Below, one piece after another: positions 20,301 through 26,730 of a stretch of 42,132 bases of DNA. The stretch lies in contig PBDU01000025.1 in the NCBI GenBank assembly GCA_002718195.1, forward strand, positions 1 to 42,132, written 5' to 3'. The translations under genes were made by a program, and so were the position numbers. Positions within the stretch are counted from its first letter, which is position 1; each line of letters opens with the position of its first letter. Source of the stretch: Methanobacteriota archaeon. GTDB taxonomy: Archaea; Thermoplasmatota; Poseidoniia; Poseidoniales; Poseidoniaceae. Under the pieces are notes generated by a model. The model searched no databases. It saw only the letters and a program-made list of their open reading frames with translations, and was not told the origin of the DNA.

Positions 20301-23180
20301 TGCTGCAAGGAAAGTAGCAATTCCTCCTTGCTTTGGATGGTTAGCCATTACTGCTAGGTGAGGTTTTCCTTCTAGAATTTGAGTTGCAAATACCGTAAGC
20401 GCTCTCTTTGGACCAACTTCGACAAAGACTCTTGCACCAGCATCATACATTGTATTGATTTGCGTGGTCCATTCTACTGAGGAAGCCATTTGTGGTGCAA
20501 GTTTTTCTAGAATTGCTTCGTTTGAAGACTCTCCTTTCATTGGATAAAATTGCCCATCAACGTTTGAGGTAATCGGGATTTTCGGGAAGTTAAGTTCCAA
20601 TCCCTCGAGGAATTTCTTCAATGGCGCATTTGCTGGTGCCACAATTTCCGAGTGGAATGCGTGTGAAGTTGGAAGGACTACACAATTGAATCCTTTTTCT
20701 TCAAATTTAGCCATTGCCTCTTTAACTGCTGGAGTAGACCCAGCAATAACGGTCATCTTAGGGGAATTTTTGTTCGCTGCGATAACATATCCATCAATTG
20801 ATTCGATTACCGCTGCAACCTCATCGTATTCTGCCGTAACGCTAGCCATTAGACCATTGTCATCAATTTCAACTGAGCCCATTTCAGTACCACGTGCTGC
20901 AGCTGCTCTCAAGGCTGAATCCATGTCCATGATGCCAGAAGACATCAATGCAGCATACTCACCAAGTGAATGTCCTGCAACCATGTCTGGATACAATCCG
21001 TGGTCGTTGAGTGATTTCTCGATTGCCAAATCTGCTGTTAGCATTGCGGGTTGAGTATATTCTGTTTGCTTGAGTTTATGAGATGCTTCAACCATCTCTT
21101 CCTTACTCAAGTTATCTCTCAATACAAAACCGCTAAGCGTCTCTCCATCCAATACATCAACCATGGTTTCATCTGCAGCCTCCCATACCTGCTGAACTGC
21201 GCTGAATCTCTTCCATAAATCGAATGTCATACCGACATATTGGGACCCCTGTCCAGGATACATGTGAGCAACTTTTGCTTGCAGAGGTAAGGCAGTATCA
21301 TCGGTTAGTAGAACCATTTGAGCCATCAAAAAGCCCCATTTTGCCTTATCTTCCATTGCCTTTAGGGCAAGTGCTTTGCGCTTCTCTAACTCAGACCAAG
21401 AGGTTGCTACGAGGGCCATTCTGACTGCATCTTTAGCGCTATATTCCTTCGAGGCTTTTGGCAGTTCACTGGATAATCTAAGTCCAGATGGTGAATCATC
21501 GAAGTTAGTTCCGCTAAATGAGAGAGACTCTAATTTTGCCTTTACTTCGGAAATTGACTCACCGCTTAGAAGCAAAATTCCTCCTTCAATGCCCTTCATT
21601 TCCTCGTGAGAATAAACCGGTATAGCTGATTTGTCAAGGATTGAATCAGCATCTGGAACGCTACCAGCATCTTCTTGCCCAGAGTAAGCAGACCATCTTT
21701 GCTTCCACATTTCAGAAATTGAGGAGTGATATTCTGGATCATATCCTTCTAAGGCAACGTGGAAATTTGTTCCACCAAAGCCGAATGCCGAAACTCCTGC
21801 TCTTCTCGGGTGACCCTCAGGCGCAGGCCACTCCATTGCTTGAGTTGGAACGAAAAATGGATTTTCACTCCATTCAACCGTTGGGTTTGGATTTACAAAT
21901 CCTGCAGATGGAGGTATTGTACGATGATGTAGTGCATAAGATGCTTTGAGTATTCCAGCAATTCCTGCTGCTGCTTTTAGGTGACCAATTTGGCTTTTTA
22001 TTGAACCTACAGCAACCCTATCTCCTGGTTCTATATCAGTCCACAATCTTCCTAAAGTGGATAATTCGGTTGCGTCACCGACTTTTGTTGAAGTTCCGTG
22101 TGCTTCAACCAATTGTACTGAGTTTGCATCGTATCCTGCTTGTGAATAAGCACGACCTATTGCTTGGACCTGCCCTCTTTGACTCGGCGCAGTGATTCCT
22201 TTGCCTCTACCGTCACTAGAGGCTCCAACTCCACGAATGACTGCCTTGATTTCATCACCATCAGCAATAGCATCACTCAATCTTTTCAGAAGTAAAGCAC
22301 CAGCGCCTTCACCCATTACAAAGCCATTTGCGCCAGCATCGAAAGGCGTGGAGTGTGATGGAGACAGAGCTCCGATAGCACTGAATTTAGAGAATGTTGC
22401 AGGATCCATGGTCCTATCAGTAGCCCCGCATATCATGCTGTCAACTTGCCTTGTTTGTAATAATCTACATGCGTCCATAACTGCGGCTAAAGATGATGCG
22501 CACGCAGCATCCATTGCGTGATTTGGTCCTTGTAAGTCCAATAGGTTAGCAACTCTTCCAGCCACTACATTCGCTAATTCTCCAGGCATTGTATCTTCAT
22601 TAATTCGAGGAGTTCCATCGACCAACTCAGCAACAAATTGTTCCGAATTAGCAACCGGTAATCCGAATTTCTTAGCCACGTTCAAAGTGTGCTCTGACCA
22701 GACGCGGATATTGGAAAGATTCCTATTTTCACCACCCAATGCATTAGCGAATACCACGCCACAGCGTGCCTTGTCTAGCTCTTTTCCATCGATTCCATAT
22801 CCTGCGTCATCAAGTACATCCGCTGCAACACTAATTGCCCAGAGTTGACATGGGTCTATCTGTGGTAGAGTCCCTGGTGGTTGGCGCCATCGCTTCCAAT
22901 CAAATTCAAATCCTTCAACAAATGCACCAATTTTTGCATAAGTGAATCCCTCAGTTGAGTTTCCTGGACCTCCTTGCTTCCACCATGCATTGACATCTCC
23001 TCCCCACCTTGCTGGGTCAATTTCTTTGATGCTGACCTTTGCATCGATAATATTCTGCCAGAATTGTTCCATCGATTCTGCATCGGGCATCAAAGCCGAT
23101 GCACCTACGATCGCAATTGGCTCAAATGGACCCTGATCAATACCTTCACATACTTTTCCAGCTGCCGTAGTTAGTGTCAT
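14307..23180 (-). CDS. Iterative type I fatty acid/polyketide megasynthase (KS-AT-KS-ACP3-KR-DH)
   Basis: A 2957-residue synthase. Domains in order: KS1 (about 18-450) with C227 in DAACASS, H361 in EAHGTST and H400; AT (about 635-930) with S738 in GHSLGEY and the malonyl-type HAFH motif at 840-843; a degenerate carrier-like segment (about 1045-1090); KS2 (about 1155-1600) with C1355, H1503 and H1543; three carrier domains centred on T1761, T1888 and T2010; a two-part ketoreductase (structural half from about 2075, Rossmann GGGSGI near 2331, S2516, Y2529, N2533); and a double-hotdog dehydratase with H2671 in an exact HxxxGxxxxP motif and E2865/Q2869. No thioesterase and no enoyl reductase are present; the latter is encoded just upstream. 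Architecture resembles PfaA-type polyunsaturated fatty acid synthases and related bacterial synthases, but the second KS and FabI partner differ. The product is probably an acyl chain; saturation and length are unknown. A perfect AAGGAG site sets the start. Confidence 0.93.
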   Translation of the reverse strand: MTLTTAAGKVCEGIDQGPFEPIAIVGASALMPDAESMEQFWQNIIDAKVSIKEIDPARWGGDVNAWWKQGGPGNSTEGFTYAKIGAFVEGFEFDWKRWRQPPGTLPQIDPCQLWAISVAADVLDDAGYGIDGKELDKARCGVVFANALGGENRNLSNIRVWSEHTLNVAKKFGLPVANSEQFVAELVDGTPRINEDTMPGELANVVAGRVANLLDLQGPNHAMDAACASSLAAVMDACRLLQTRQVDSMICGATDRTMDPATFSKFSAIGALSPSHSTPFDAGANGFVMGEGAGALLLKRLSDAIADGDEIKAVIRGVGASSDGRGKGITAPSQRGQVQAIGRAYSQAGYDANSVQLVEAHGTSTKVGDATELSTLGRLWTDIEPGDRVAVGSIKSQIGHLKAAAGIAGILKASYALHHRTIPPSAGFVNPNPTVEWSENPFFVPTQAMEWPAPEGHPRRAGVSAFGFGGTNFHVALEGYDPEYHSSISEMWKQRWSAYSGQEDAGSVPDADSILDKSAIPVYSHEEMKGIEGGILLLSGESISEVKAKLESLSFSGTNFDDSPSGLRLSSELPKASKEYSAKDAVRMALVATSWSELEKRKALALKAMEDKAKWGFLMAQMVLLTDDTALPLQAKVAHMYPGQGSQYVGMTFDLWKRFSAVQQVWEAADETMVDVLDGETLSGFVLRDNLSKEEMVEASHKLKQTEYTQPAMLTADLAIEKSLNDHGLYPDMVAGHSLGEYAALMSSGIMDMDSALRAAAARGTEMGSVEIDDNGLMASVTAEYDEVAAVIESIDGYVIAANKNSPKMTVIAGSTPAVKEAMAKFEEKGFNCVVLPTSHAFHSEIVAPANAPLKKFLEGLELNFPKIPITSNVDGQFYPMKGESSNEAILEKLAPQMASSVEWTTQINTMYDAGARVFVEVGPKRALTVFATQILEGKPHLAVMANHPKQGGIATFLAAVASMALAGRDVKIPSFDSDVYTEGFRAGPLEAYEMSSGKEITTSALEDLRINARPLPSGSTGAVVTQTVVSAPRAVDPEMALAKAKDAYVGDRLASLTGYPARFCNGAVNLRLGLGMSEDQIAAVMKTIHSEAVTDSEYDVSGAQTAADLIRWVQNPPSSWNPLSSTTRTTVPVGGNTAVKADTRKSDPFVVTGVSLGLPGEKVFTEDNFEKLIRGETCIREVSDEYKQRLLDKNITRLIKGRDGSVNMDQATEFGDIPQLAGTMGAFDLAEEFGVDPKVIMAWDISTQLALAAGLLALRDAAIPLTPEEQVGKGGLRLIRSWQIPNHQRDRTGVIFASCFPGLSKAFDHAKVNGDDGEGKFDRRFLFQVLNMGHSQFAQHVGIRGPNTTVNVACASSTNAFSIAEDWLENDRADRVVIISADNVTGDSLWEWIGSGFAASGAASTSDKVEEAALPFDARRDGLVLGMGAASFVIERNSEAQARGVQPYAEILGTKLANSAFHGTRLDVEHVASTFDGFISEIEDKWGLDRHKIAAETVFFSHETYTPARGGSAQAEVKALRDTFGKSADSLIISNTKGFTGHPMGVGIEDASMIYGLHHGKIPPIANHKVVDEELGNLNLSKGGSYPNLKYGIRFGAGFGSQIALSLLRKWPVVGERIDAKKFLAWNQELAGTSDVRMRILQNKLVAYVNGDENLHGGVEGDVWELTAGIEGTDLRNVASTPEAPKPVQTQAPAPTKQPSKPVETKPEPAPAAATSAPVVAADSDEIRKVVLEVVVEHTGYPADFVEFDQDLEGELGIDTVKQAEIMADIRGKFNLPVDEDFILADYPTLEHMMGYIVKMQGGESVAAPAPAAAPVAEQTAVQTQAPVASAPEASAQVNEKPAPAPVAAGSDEIRSTVLQVVVEHTGYPEDFIEFDQDLEGELGIDTVKQAEIMGDIRAKFSLPIDEDFILADYPTLDHMMGYIVKMQGGEVAPKSTAVEPTAPMPLVSPAPVVDSPTAESSPSPAPTPGAGSEEIQSAVVSIVVKHTGYPEDFIEMDQDLEGELGIDTVKQAEIMGDVREHFSLPLDEDFVLADHPTLNHFVAYISNMKGGNEASPAIEEESPTETASSSASDDSMSIDECRRWQVEVEQSLGEDSPLNLTSGTVVVSIDDWGVSEELVSQIKQRGLNVVKVGFEQGIRGTSTQEENGVTVFRADPGKPEHIAEICEQMQDMDVVGIIHLSALKLAGADWHAESAPSSQIALSAHGWFGLLKGLDAKMAKAENGFVVSVTSMDGRHGNLSSKFNSLQCAASGVTKSYGGERPDLRVRAFDVHPDLILDAENIAQKILDDVMSLGGDMEIGLDRDGTRWTLVCFAEDLVEEIKPLQSDDVWLVSGGGSGITAASIIGVAQASKNAGANFVLLGRTSLIPATKDWIGWSEEEIQAEKMALRERMMEASSTGKVTMVDWNKAFDKMLRSRDVYQTISEIESTGNKAEYHSADVTDVEKLEKIGGDLGSQITGLVHGAGMEDSKLVADKKNEIFDLTIRIKVDGWKAMLAAVRASGDEELRFAACFTSVAGRFGNIGQTDYAAANSVLDAEMARLTASGKTRGVAIGWTGWQDVGMATRGSIQAVFDASGIMTIPKDLGVEIFVKEALAGGKRRVIGCGSLGIMDKFNSFREAPLKLPAEMSAVIANPSRFPFIDKVVELDAGKSLTSQSMLSAKLHPFLVDHSIDGVPYHPGVMALEMFAQNALLLRPDCAFAGFENVKFGLPVKLMKSEMITRVKVEVSSDKSGIVLVQAKLVSDLMNSKGQVFGEREHHEATVRLVEKSEDLTKFFESEISHMPSIGTPADGELIHSPSFIYLRYFHGPRFQSHGGVLRGVGTEDAPGVDGIALMRHQLPATDQFEMETNGEEVLLEALPMLIEAGFQNAGLVAMETEGFSSLPVGIEWSSSLRVPETDEKLRLRSVKTATEDAGVTVHDVVIVGDDDAPVLSLKGLRLKAMAPVDSDQAFKLDRD
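17030..18010 (-). repeat. Three tandem carrier-protein domains with Thr at the attachment site
   Basis: Three near-identical carrier domains of about 75 residues, separated by Ala/Pro-rich linkers, with a period of about 122-127 residues. Each contains HTGYP.DF.E.DQDLEGELGIDTVKQAEIM. In canonical carriers the motif reads DSL or DSI, with Ser carrying phosphopantetheine; here Thr (codons ending at 17900, 17519 and 17153) replaces Ser in all three. The linkers are typical flexible Ala-Pro tethers. Confidence 0.85.
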
Positions 23181-23184
23181 TTGA

Positions 23185-23979
23185 TCACTCCTTCATGATG
23201 GATTCTGGCACCATCGTAATCGAATATCCTGCATCTACGTGGATTACCTGTCCGGTAACCCCGCTAGCGAGGGGACTTGCTAGCCATAGTGTGGTTCCTG
23301 CTACATCGTCTTGGTTGACATTTCTTCTGAGCGGGGCATTGTCAGCAACGTGATTGAGAATATTATCAAAGCCAGGAATACCCGAGGCAGCAATAGTTCT
23401 AATTGGCCCGCTAGAGATTGCGTTTATTCGATGTCCTTCGGGACCCAAGTGGCATGCTAACTCTCTAGTCCAGCATTCCAATGCTGCTTTTGCCATGGAC
23501 ATTATTCCATAAGAAGGCACATATCTGGTGCTTGCTGCATATGTTAGTGTGATAGTTGAAGAATTAGGATTTAGGTGAGGTAAAGCGAATTTTAGGCATC
23601 TTTGAAGGGAATTTGCTGATATCGTCATAGCTGTGTTGATATCTGAATCTTCAACGAATAATATCGGTCTGTCAAAACATGCTCTAGGAGCAAAACCGAT
23701 TGCGTGGATCAAAATATCTGCTTTCATCCCGGGATTTTCTTTGCTAAAAGCATCAAAGAATTCCTTAGTTGTAGCATCAGATGCTACGTCCAATGGATAG
23801 AACCCTTCAATCGAAGGTAACTTCTCCTTCAACTGGAAAATTCTTGACATAAACCTCTTCTGATAACCAAGGTATAACTTGACTCCAGAGTCGGATAAAT
23901 ACTTGCAAATTGCCCATGCGATTGAATCCTCACTGGCAACGCCAAAAACGAATGCTACCTTTCCTTGTAGACCTAACAT
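23185..23979 (-). CDS. fabI: FabI-type enoyl-ACP reductase
   Basis: This short-chain dehydrogenase-fold enzyme would reduce the enoyl-thioester double bond with NAD(P)H, completing the reductive cycle that the megasynthase lacks in cis. FabI hallmarks are present: GVASEDSIAWAI at the cofactor site, a catalytic set Y147, Y157 and K164 (one off the E. coli positions Y146, Y156, K163), and RINAISSGPIRTIAASGI, the signature substrate-loop region. The length of 264 residues matches bacterial FabI (262 in E. coli). The ATG at 23979 has AGGTG six bases upstream; the upstream GTG at 23988 lies inside that ribosome-binding site and is rejected. Its stop codon is four bases before the megasynthase start. 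FabI is a bacterial fatty acid synthesis enzyme, so acquisition from bacteria is the likely origin. Confidence 0.92.
   Translation of the reverse strand: MLGLQGKVAFVFGVASEDSIAWAICKYLSDSGVKLYLGYQKRFMSRIFQLKEKLPSIEGFYPLDVASDATTKEFFDAFSKENPGMKADILIHAIGFAPRACFDRPILFVEDSDINTAMTISANSLQRCLKFALPHLNPNSSTITLTYAASTRYVPSYGIMSMAKAALECWTRELACHLGPEGHRINAISSGPIRTIAASGIPGFDNILNHVADNAPLRRNVNQDDVAGTTLWLASPLASGVTGQVIHVDAGYSITMVPESIMKE
23188..23193 (-). promoter_or_regulatory. Ribosome-binding site of the megasynthase
   Basis: AAGGAG on the minus strand, seven bases before the ATG at 23180. It is formed by the last two sense codons of the enoyl reductase gene, so translation of the two genes is probably coupled. 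It fixes the megasynthase start. Confidence 0.8.
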
Positions 23980-24056
23980 AAACAGCACCTACGGTGAACT
24001 AAAGTGCTCCTATCACATACCGCCTTTGACTATTACCCTCAAAAGTGGCATTTTTT

Positions 24057-24071
24057 TAGTGAAATACACTA
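24057..24071. promoter_or_regulatory. Inverted repeat in the fatty acid operon promoter region (candidate operator)
   Basis: TAGTG-AAATA-CACTA is a perfect 5-bp inverted repeat with a 5-base spacer, about 80-90 bases upstream of the enoyl reductase ATG. TAGTG occurs twice more nearby, at 24089-24093 and 24107-24111. If the AT-rich box at 24093-24106 is the TATA element, the repeat would overlap the predicted transcription start, a common place for a repressor to bind. No regulator gene is recognised in the window. Confidence 0.35.
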
Positions 24072-24092
24072 GTTTTCCTAGCGCCACATAGT

Positions 24093-24106
24093 GCAAAAAA
24101 TAAACT
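24093..24106 (-). promoter_or_regulatory. Candidate TATA box of the fabI-megasynthase-PPTase operon
   Basis: On the minus strand AGTTTATTTTTTGC is the best TATA-like element in the 152-base gap between the enoyl reductase start and the upstream gene. It would place transcription start near 24070 and give a leader of about 90 bases. Assigned by composition and position only. Confidence 0.3.
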
Positions 24107-24131
24107 TAGTGTTAATTACAAGCAATTCGGC

Positions 24132-25274
24132 TCACAGGTCTGCAAAACCTGCTTCCAAATCATCGTCACTAATATCAGAGAACATATCGTCAAATTCATC
24201 AAACTCGTCGAATTCATCTTCTACAATAGTCTCGGTTTGATATGATACGTCTTCTTCATCTTCGACATCATAAAAAAGCTCTGCTTTTTGTCTTCTTCGC
24301 TTACCAATTCTTGTTATGATCAAAAGAAGGAAGATGAATAGTAAAAATGCACCACCGATGTAACCATACATGATTAGATCATTTGTTGAGACCGAGGAAA
24401 GCGAAATGTCTACACCACCCACAGAAGTTGACTCAGGCTCGACCAACAAGTTGATTGTAACTCGATCAATATCAGCCAGGTCGTCATTTCCACTAGATGC
24501 TTCGAGTACAACTGTAATTTCCAAATCATCCTCAAGCCCTGATGGTGTTCTAAAATCAATTTGCCTAACAGAGGACTGCCCGTTAACCATGACGTCTTCT
24601 TTCACAAAGGAGGTCTGAGGGAATGAAAATCCAGCTGCTTCCAGTTCACCAGTATTTGCAACACTGACCGTTATCATGTCGTTCGCATTACCCTTATTTT
24701 CCATGTAGAAACTCAGATTGAAGTTAGTGTTTGCTTCAACTGTCTTCATTCCTCTATCAATGACAAGTTCGACCATACCGTATTCGGCAATCCGAACATC
24801 ACCGGTAGTAGATGCATTTGCTCCAAAGTTATCCCAAGGAATACCTTGTACTTGCATTACCTTTGCTTCTATTTCGTAATCCCAAGACAGGTCAGAGGTG
24901 AGTTTGGAATTTGAACTACTCTTTGCAAAGGTGAGGTCGATTGTTTCCTCCTCACCGGCTGCTATGGTCAATTCATCCTCTGACATAGTCATTGTTACCT
25001 CTACGCCATCCCATTCACTTTCCAATGAAACCGTTTCTTCAAATGAAGAAGGATTGGTGATTGTGCATTGAACTACGGCTGGCTCATACCTTTGTGGGTG
25101 TACATCGATAAGCGGGTCATCTCCGCACTCTATCTCAACACCCGGCGGGTTAGTTGGAACCTGAGCTGATGCAGTAGTAGCCGCAACAGAAATTAGGATA
25201 AGAGCAACGAAAATTGCTGGAACTGACCTCAACCTTAACCCTCTCCTTGTACAACGGAAATTCTTCACAAACAT
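24132..25274 (-). CDS. Membrane-anchored surface protein with CARDB/NEW3-like beta-sandwich domains
   Basis: A 380-residue exported protein. An N-terminal signal peptide (about residues 17-38, ending ATTASAQ) is followed by two beta-sandwich repeats of the kind in which an Asn-Pro motif introduces balanced hydrophobic strands (NPSSFEETVSL, ENKGNANDMITV), typical of archaeal CARDB or NPCBM-associated NEW3 domains. A membrane helix at about 303-325 and a very acidic cytoplasmic tail rich in DEFDEFDD complete it. No enzyme motif is seen, so a structural or binding role at the cell surface is inferred. It is 30 bases downstream of the TatD-like gene and probably ends the surface-protein operon; the fatty acid operon begins about 150 bases further on. 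Confidence 0.65.
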   Translation of the reverse strand: MFVKNFRCTRRGLRLRSVPAIFVALILISVAATTASAQVPTNPPGVEIECGDDPLIDVHPQRYEPAVVQCTITNPSSFEETVSLESEWDGVEVTMTMSEDELTIAAGEEETIDLTFAKSSSNSKLTSDLSWDYEIEAKVMQVQGIPWDNFGANASTTGDVRIAEYGMVELVIDRGMKTVEANTNFNLSFYMENKGNANDMITVSVANTGELEAAGFSFPQTSFVKEDVMVNGQSSVRQIDFRTPSGLEDDLEITVVLEASSGNDDLADIDRVTINLLVEPESTSVGGVDISLSSVSTNDLIMYGYIGGAFLLFIFLLLIITRIGKRRRQKAELFYDVEDEEDVSYQTETIVEDEFDEFDEFDDMFSDISDDDLEAGFADL

Positions 25275-25304
25275 GAAGATAATGGTCTTTCGAATCTAAA
25301 TTTA

Positions 25305-26201
25305 TCAGAACTCAAGAGGCTGTCCGTACGCTTTGACAAGTAAATCCTGATGCGAGGAATACAAAATTTCTTCTGAGATCCCCATTTCAAATAACTGCTT
25401 TACCCTCTTTGGTACGGTCTTTGGACCTAGTACTGCACCAGGTCTCTTCAGATCATCCATGTAGTCAGTTTCCATGAAAAATCCTGTACTGTTAGAATCA
25501 TGGCTTGTTATGATTTCCTCTACGCTTCCCTTCCCACACAATACCGAAGGAATGATTCCATGAGTGTTTTTGTCAGAAACATTTGCGGGAGCATAATGTC
25601 TAATCAATTTAGATCTATCCAAGCCAACCTGGTCTGCAAAAAGAGCCAATTCAGGGTATGTCTCGTCACTTTCTCCTTCAACATGAAGTTGGAGTGAGAC
25701 ATTGTTTTCATTAGCTATTTTCATTGTTTTCTTTAGCAGTTGATTTGATAAATCCCAAACCTCGTCGCTTACTTTCCAGTGAGGGCGACCTACTTCCCCA
25801 ATTGCATTGGCTCTGCCTTGCTTGACAAGTTCAAGTGCCGCTTCAATGCTATCCCAATAATTCGAGATGGCATATTCCTGTGCCTCTCCATCTTGTGAGT
25901 GGAGGGCTTTCTCAAGTTCATGAGCAAAGGCAGCAGGATGAGGTCCCAAAACAACTCTCATCTCTAATCCGAACTTACCTTGGACTGACTCAGCCATGGA
26001 AATAGTATCAAGGTAGGATTCCCTATGAGCCTCAAACCCATTTGGGGGAGAGGCAAAATTAGGGCAATGAACCAGAACTAGACCTGTCCCCCCCACTCTA
26101 GAAAAGTCAGCAGCAGCATCCAGAAATCTCCCATTTCTGTTTAAGTGAAAATGATTGTCGACAATTGGACCAGTCCAACTTTTAGCCATGTAATCACGCA
26201 T
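25305..26201 (-). CDS. TatD-like metal-dependent hydrolase (amidohydrolase fold)
   Basis: This 298-residue protein looks like the archaeal TatD-related hydrolases (COG1831/COG1099 type). The HxH metal site is in IVDNHFHLN (H17, H19). A bridging Glu is in GEVGRP, later His ligands in LQLHVEG and IRHYAP, and an acidic residue in FFMETDYMDD, in the order expected for a TIM-barrel amidohydrolase. TatD relatives act as nucleases or D-amino-acid/other hydrolases; the substrate here is not known. The ATG at 26201 overlaps the preceding gene by 8 bases; an in-frame ATG at 26189, behind a GTGAT site, is an equally good start. It lies inside a compact five-gene operon. Confidence 0.75.
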   Translation of the reverse strand: MRDYMAKSWTGPIVDNHFHLNRNGRFLDAAADFSRVGGTGLVLVHCPNFASPPNGFEAHRESYLDTISMAESVQGKFGLEMRVVLGPHPAAFAHELEKALHSQDGEAQEYAISNYWDSIEAALELVKQGRANAIGEVGRPHWKVSDEVWDLSNQLLKKTMKIANENNVSLQLHVEGESDETYPELALFADQVGLDRSKLIRHYAPANVSDKNTHGIIPSVLCGKGSVEEIITSHDSNSTGFFMETDYMDDLKRPGAVLGPKTVPKRVKQLFEMGISEEILYSSHQDLLVKAYGQPLEF

Positions 26202-26730
26202 TAGAAATTAGATTGTTCTCTTCTAGCTTTGACTTCCAGTGAACCGCAGACATTGCAACCATCCTTGCATGCCTTGCTTCGAAAGCGACTGCTCTGCCAT
26301 TTGGCCAAATATTCAATGTCAGATCGTGACGGGTATCTTCGATTATCGCACACCCAAGCCTCTCATCCATTGTTGCAACAGATGCACCGAATGTGGAGAT
26401 TACTTTCTGAACATCTACATCCCTGCCATAATTGAAAGAGGCAACGATAGGGCCCAACTCGGTATTCAATCCACTGTCATCTTTGCCCAGTAGCAATAGA
26501 ATTTCTTTTGCTGCTTTCCTTGCAACCTCTATTTTTTTGGTTCCATGGACAACAATTCTGCCTTCTGCATCGATAACGATTGTTGCAGAAGGGCGCTCTA
26601 AGATTTTGATTACAACACCACCAGACTTCACGCCGCCCAATTGTTCGACAACTTCGTCCTGGTCAACTGGTTGCGGACAAGTAAATCTCACTAGTTGGTT
26701 TTCAACTTTAACATCAACAGTTGACGACAT
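26194..26730 (-). CDS. Divergent TBP-fold protein
   Basis: The protein is a tandem of two roughly 85-residue repeats. The first reads VVIKILERPSATIVI...GRIVVHGTKKIEVARKA, matching the TBP pattern of strand, basic strand and G(A/T)KxxxxxxxA helix; the second has LTLNIWPNGRAV. Overall length (178) equals archaeal TATA-binding protein. However, the Phe residues with which TBP kinks DNA are not there: the FPG Phe is replaced by Ser-Gly-Gly and the FSSGK Phe by Asp in repeat 1 and Trp in repeat 2. It is therefore more likely a TBP relative than the housekeeping TBP. A strong GGAGGAG site and a TGATG overlap with the upstream stop fix the ATG at 26730. DNA binding is possible but not established. 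Confidence 0.55.
   Translation of the reverse strand: MSSTVDVKVENQLVRFTCPQPVDQDEVVEQLGGVKSGGVVIKILERPSATIVIDAEGRIVVHGTKKIEVARKAAKEILLLLGKDDSGLNTELGPIVASFNYGRDVDVQKVISTFGASVATMDERLGCAIIEDTRHDLTLNIWPNGRAVAFEARHARMVAMSAVHWKSKLEENNLISNA

Noticed and set aside
14554..23174. Open frames on the plus strand opposite the megasynthase
   Set aside because: Shadows of a strongly supported 2957-residue gene with intact motifs throughout; no ribosome-binding sites and no recognisable domains.
13545..23979. Calling the operon a true polyunsaturated fatty acid (Pfa) synthase
   Set aside because: There is no chain length factor, no PfaB-like AT subunit and no PfaD; the enoyl reductase is FabI and KS2 has its Cys. 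The similarity is limited to PfaA-like domain order.
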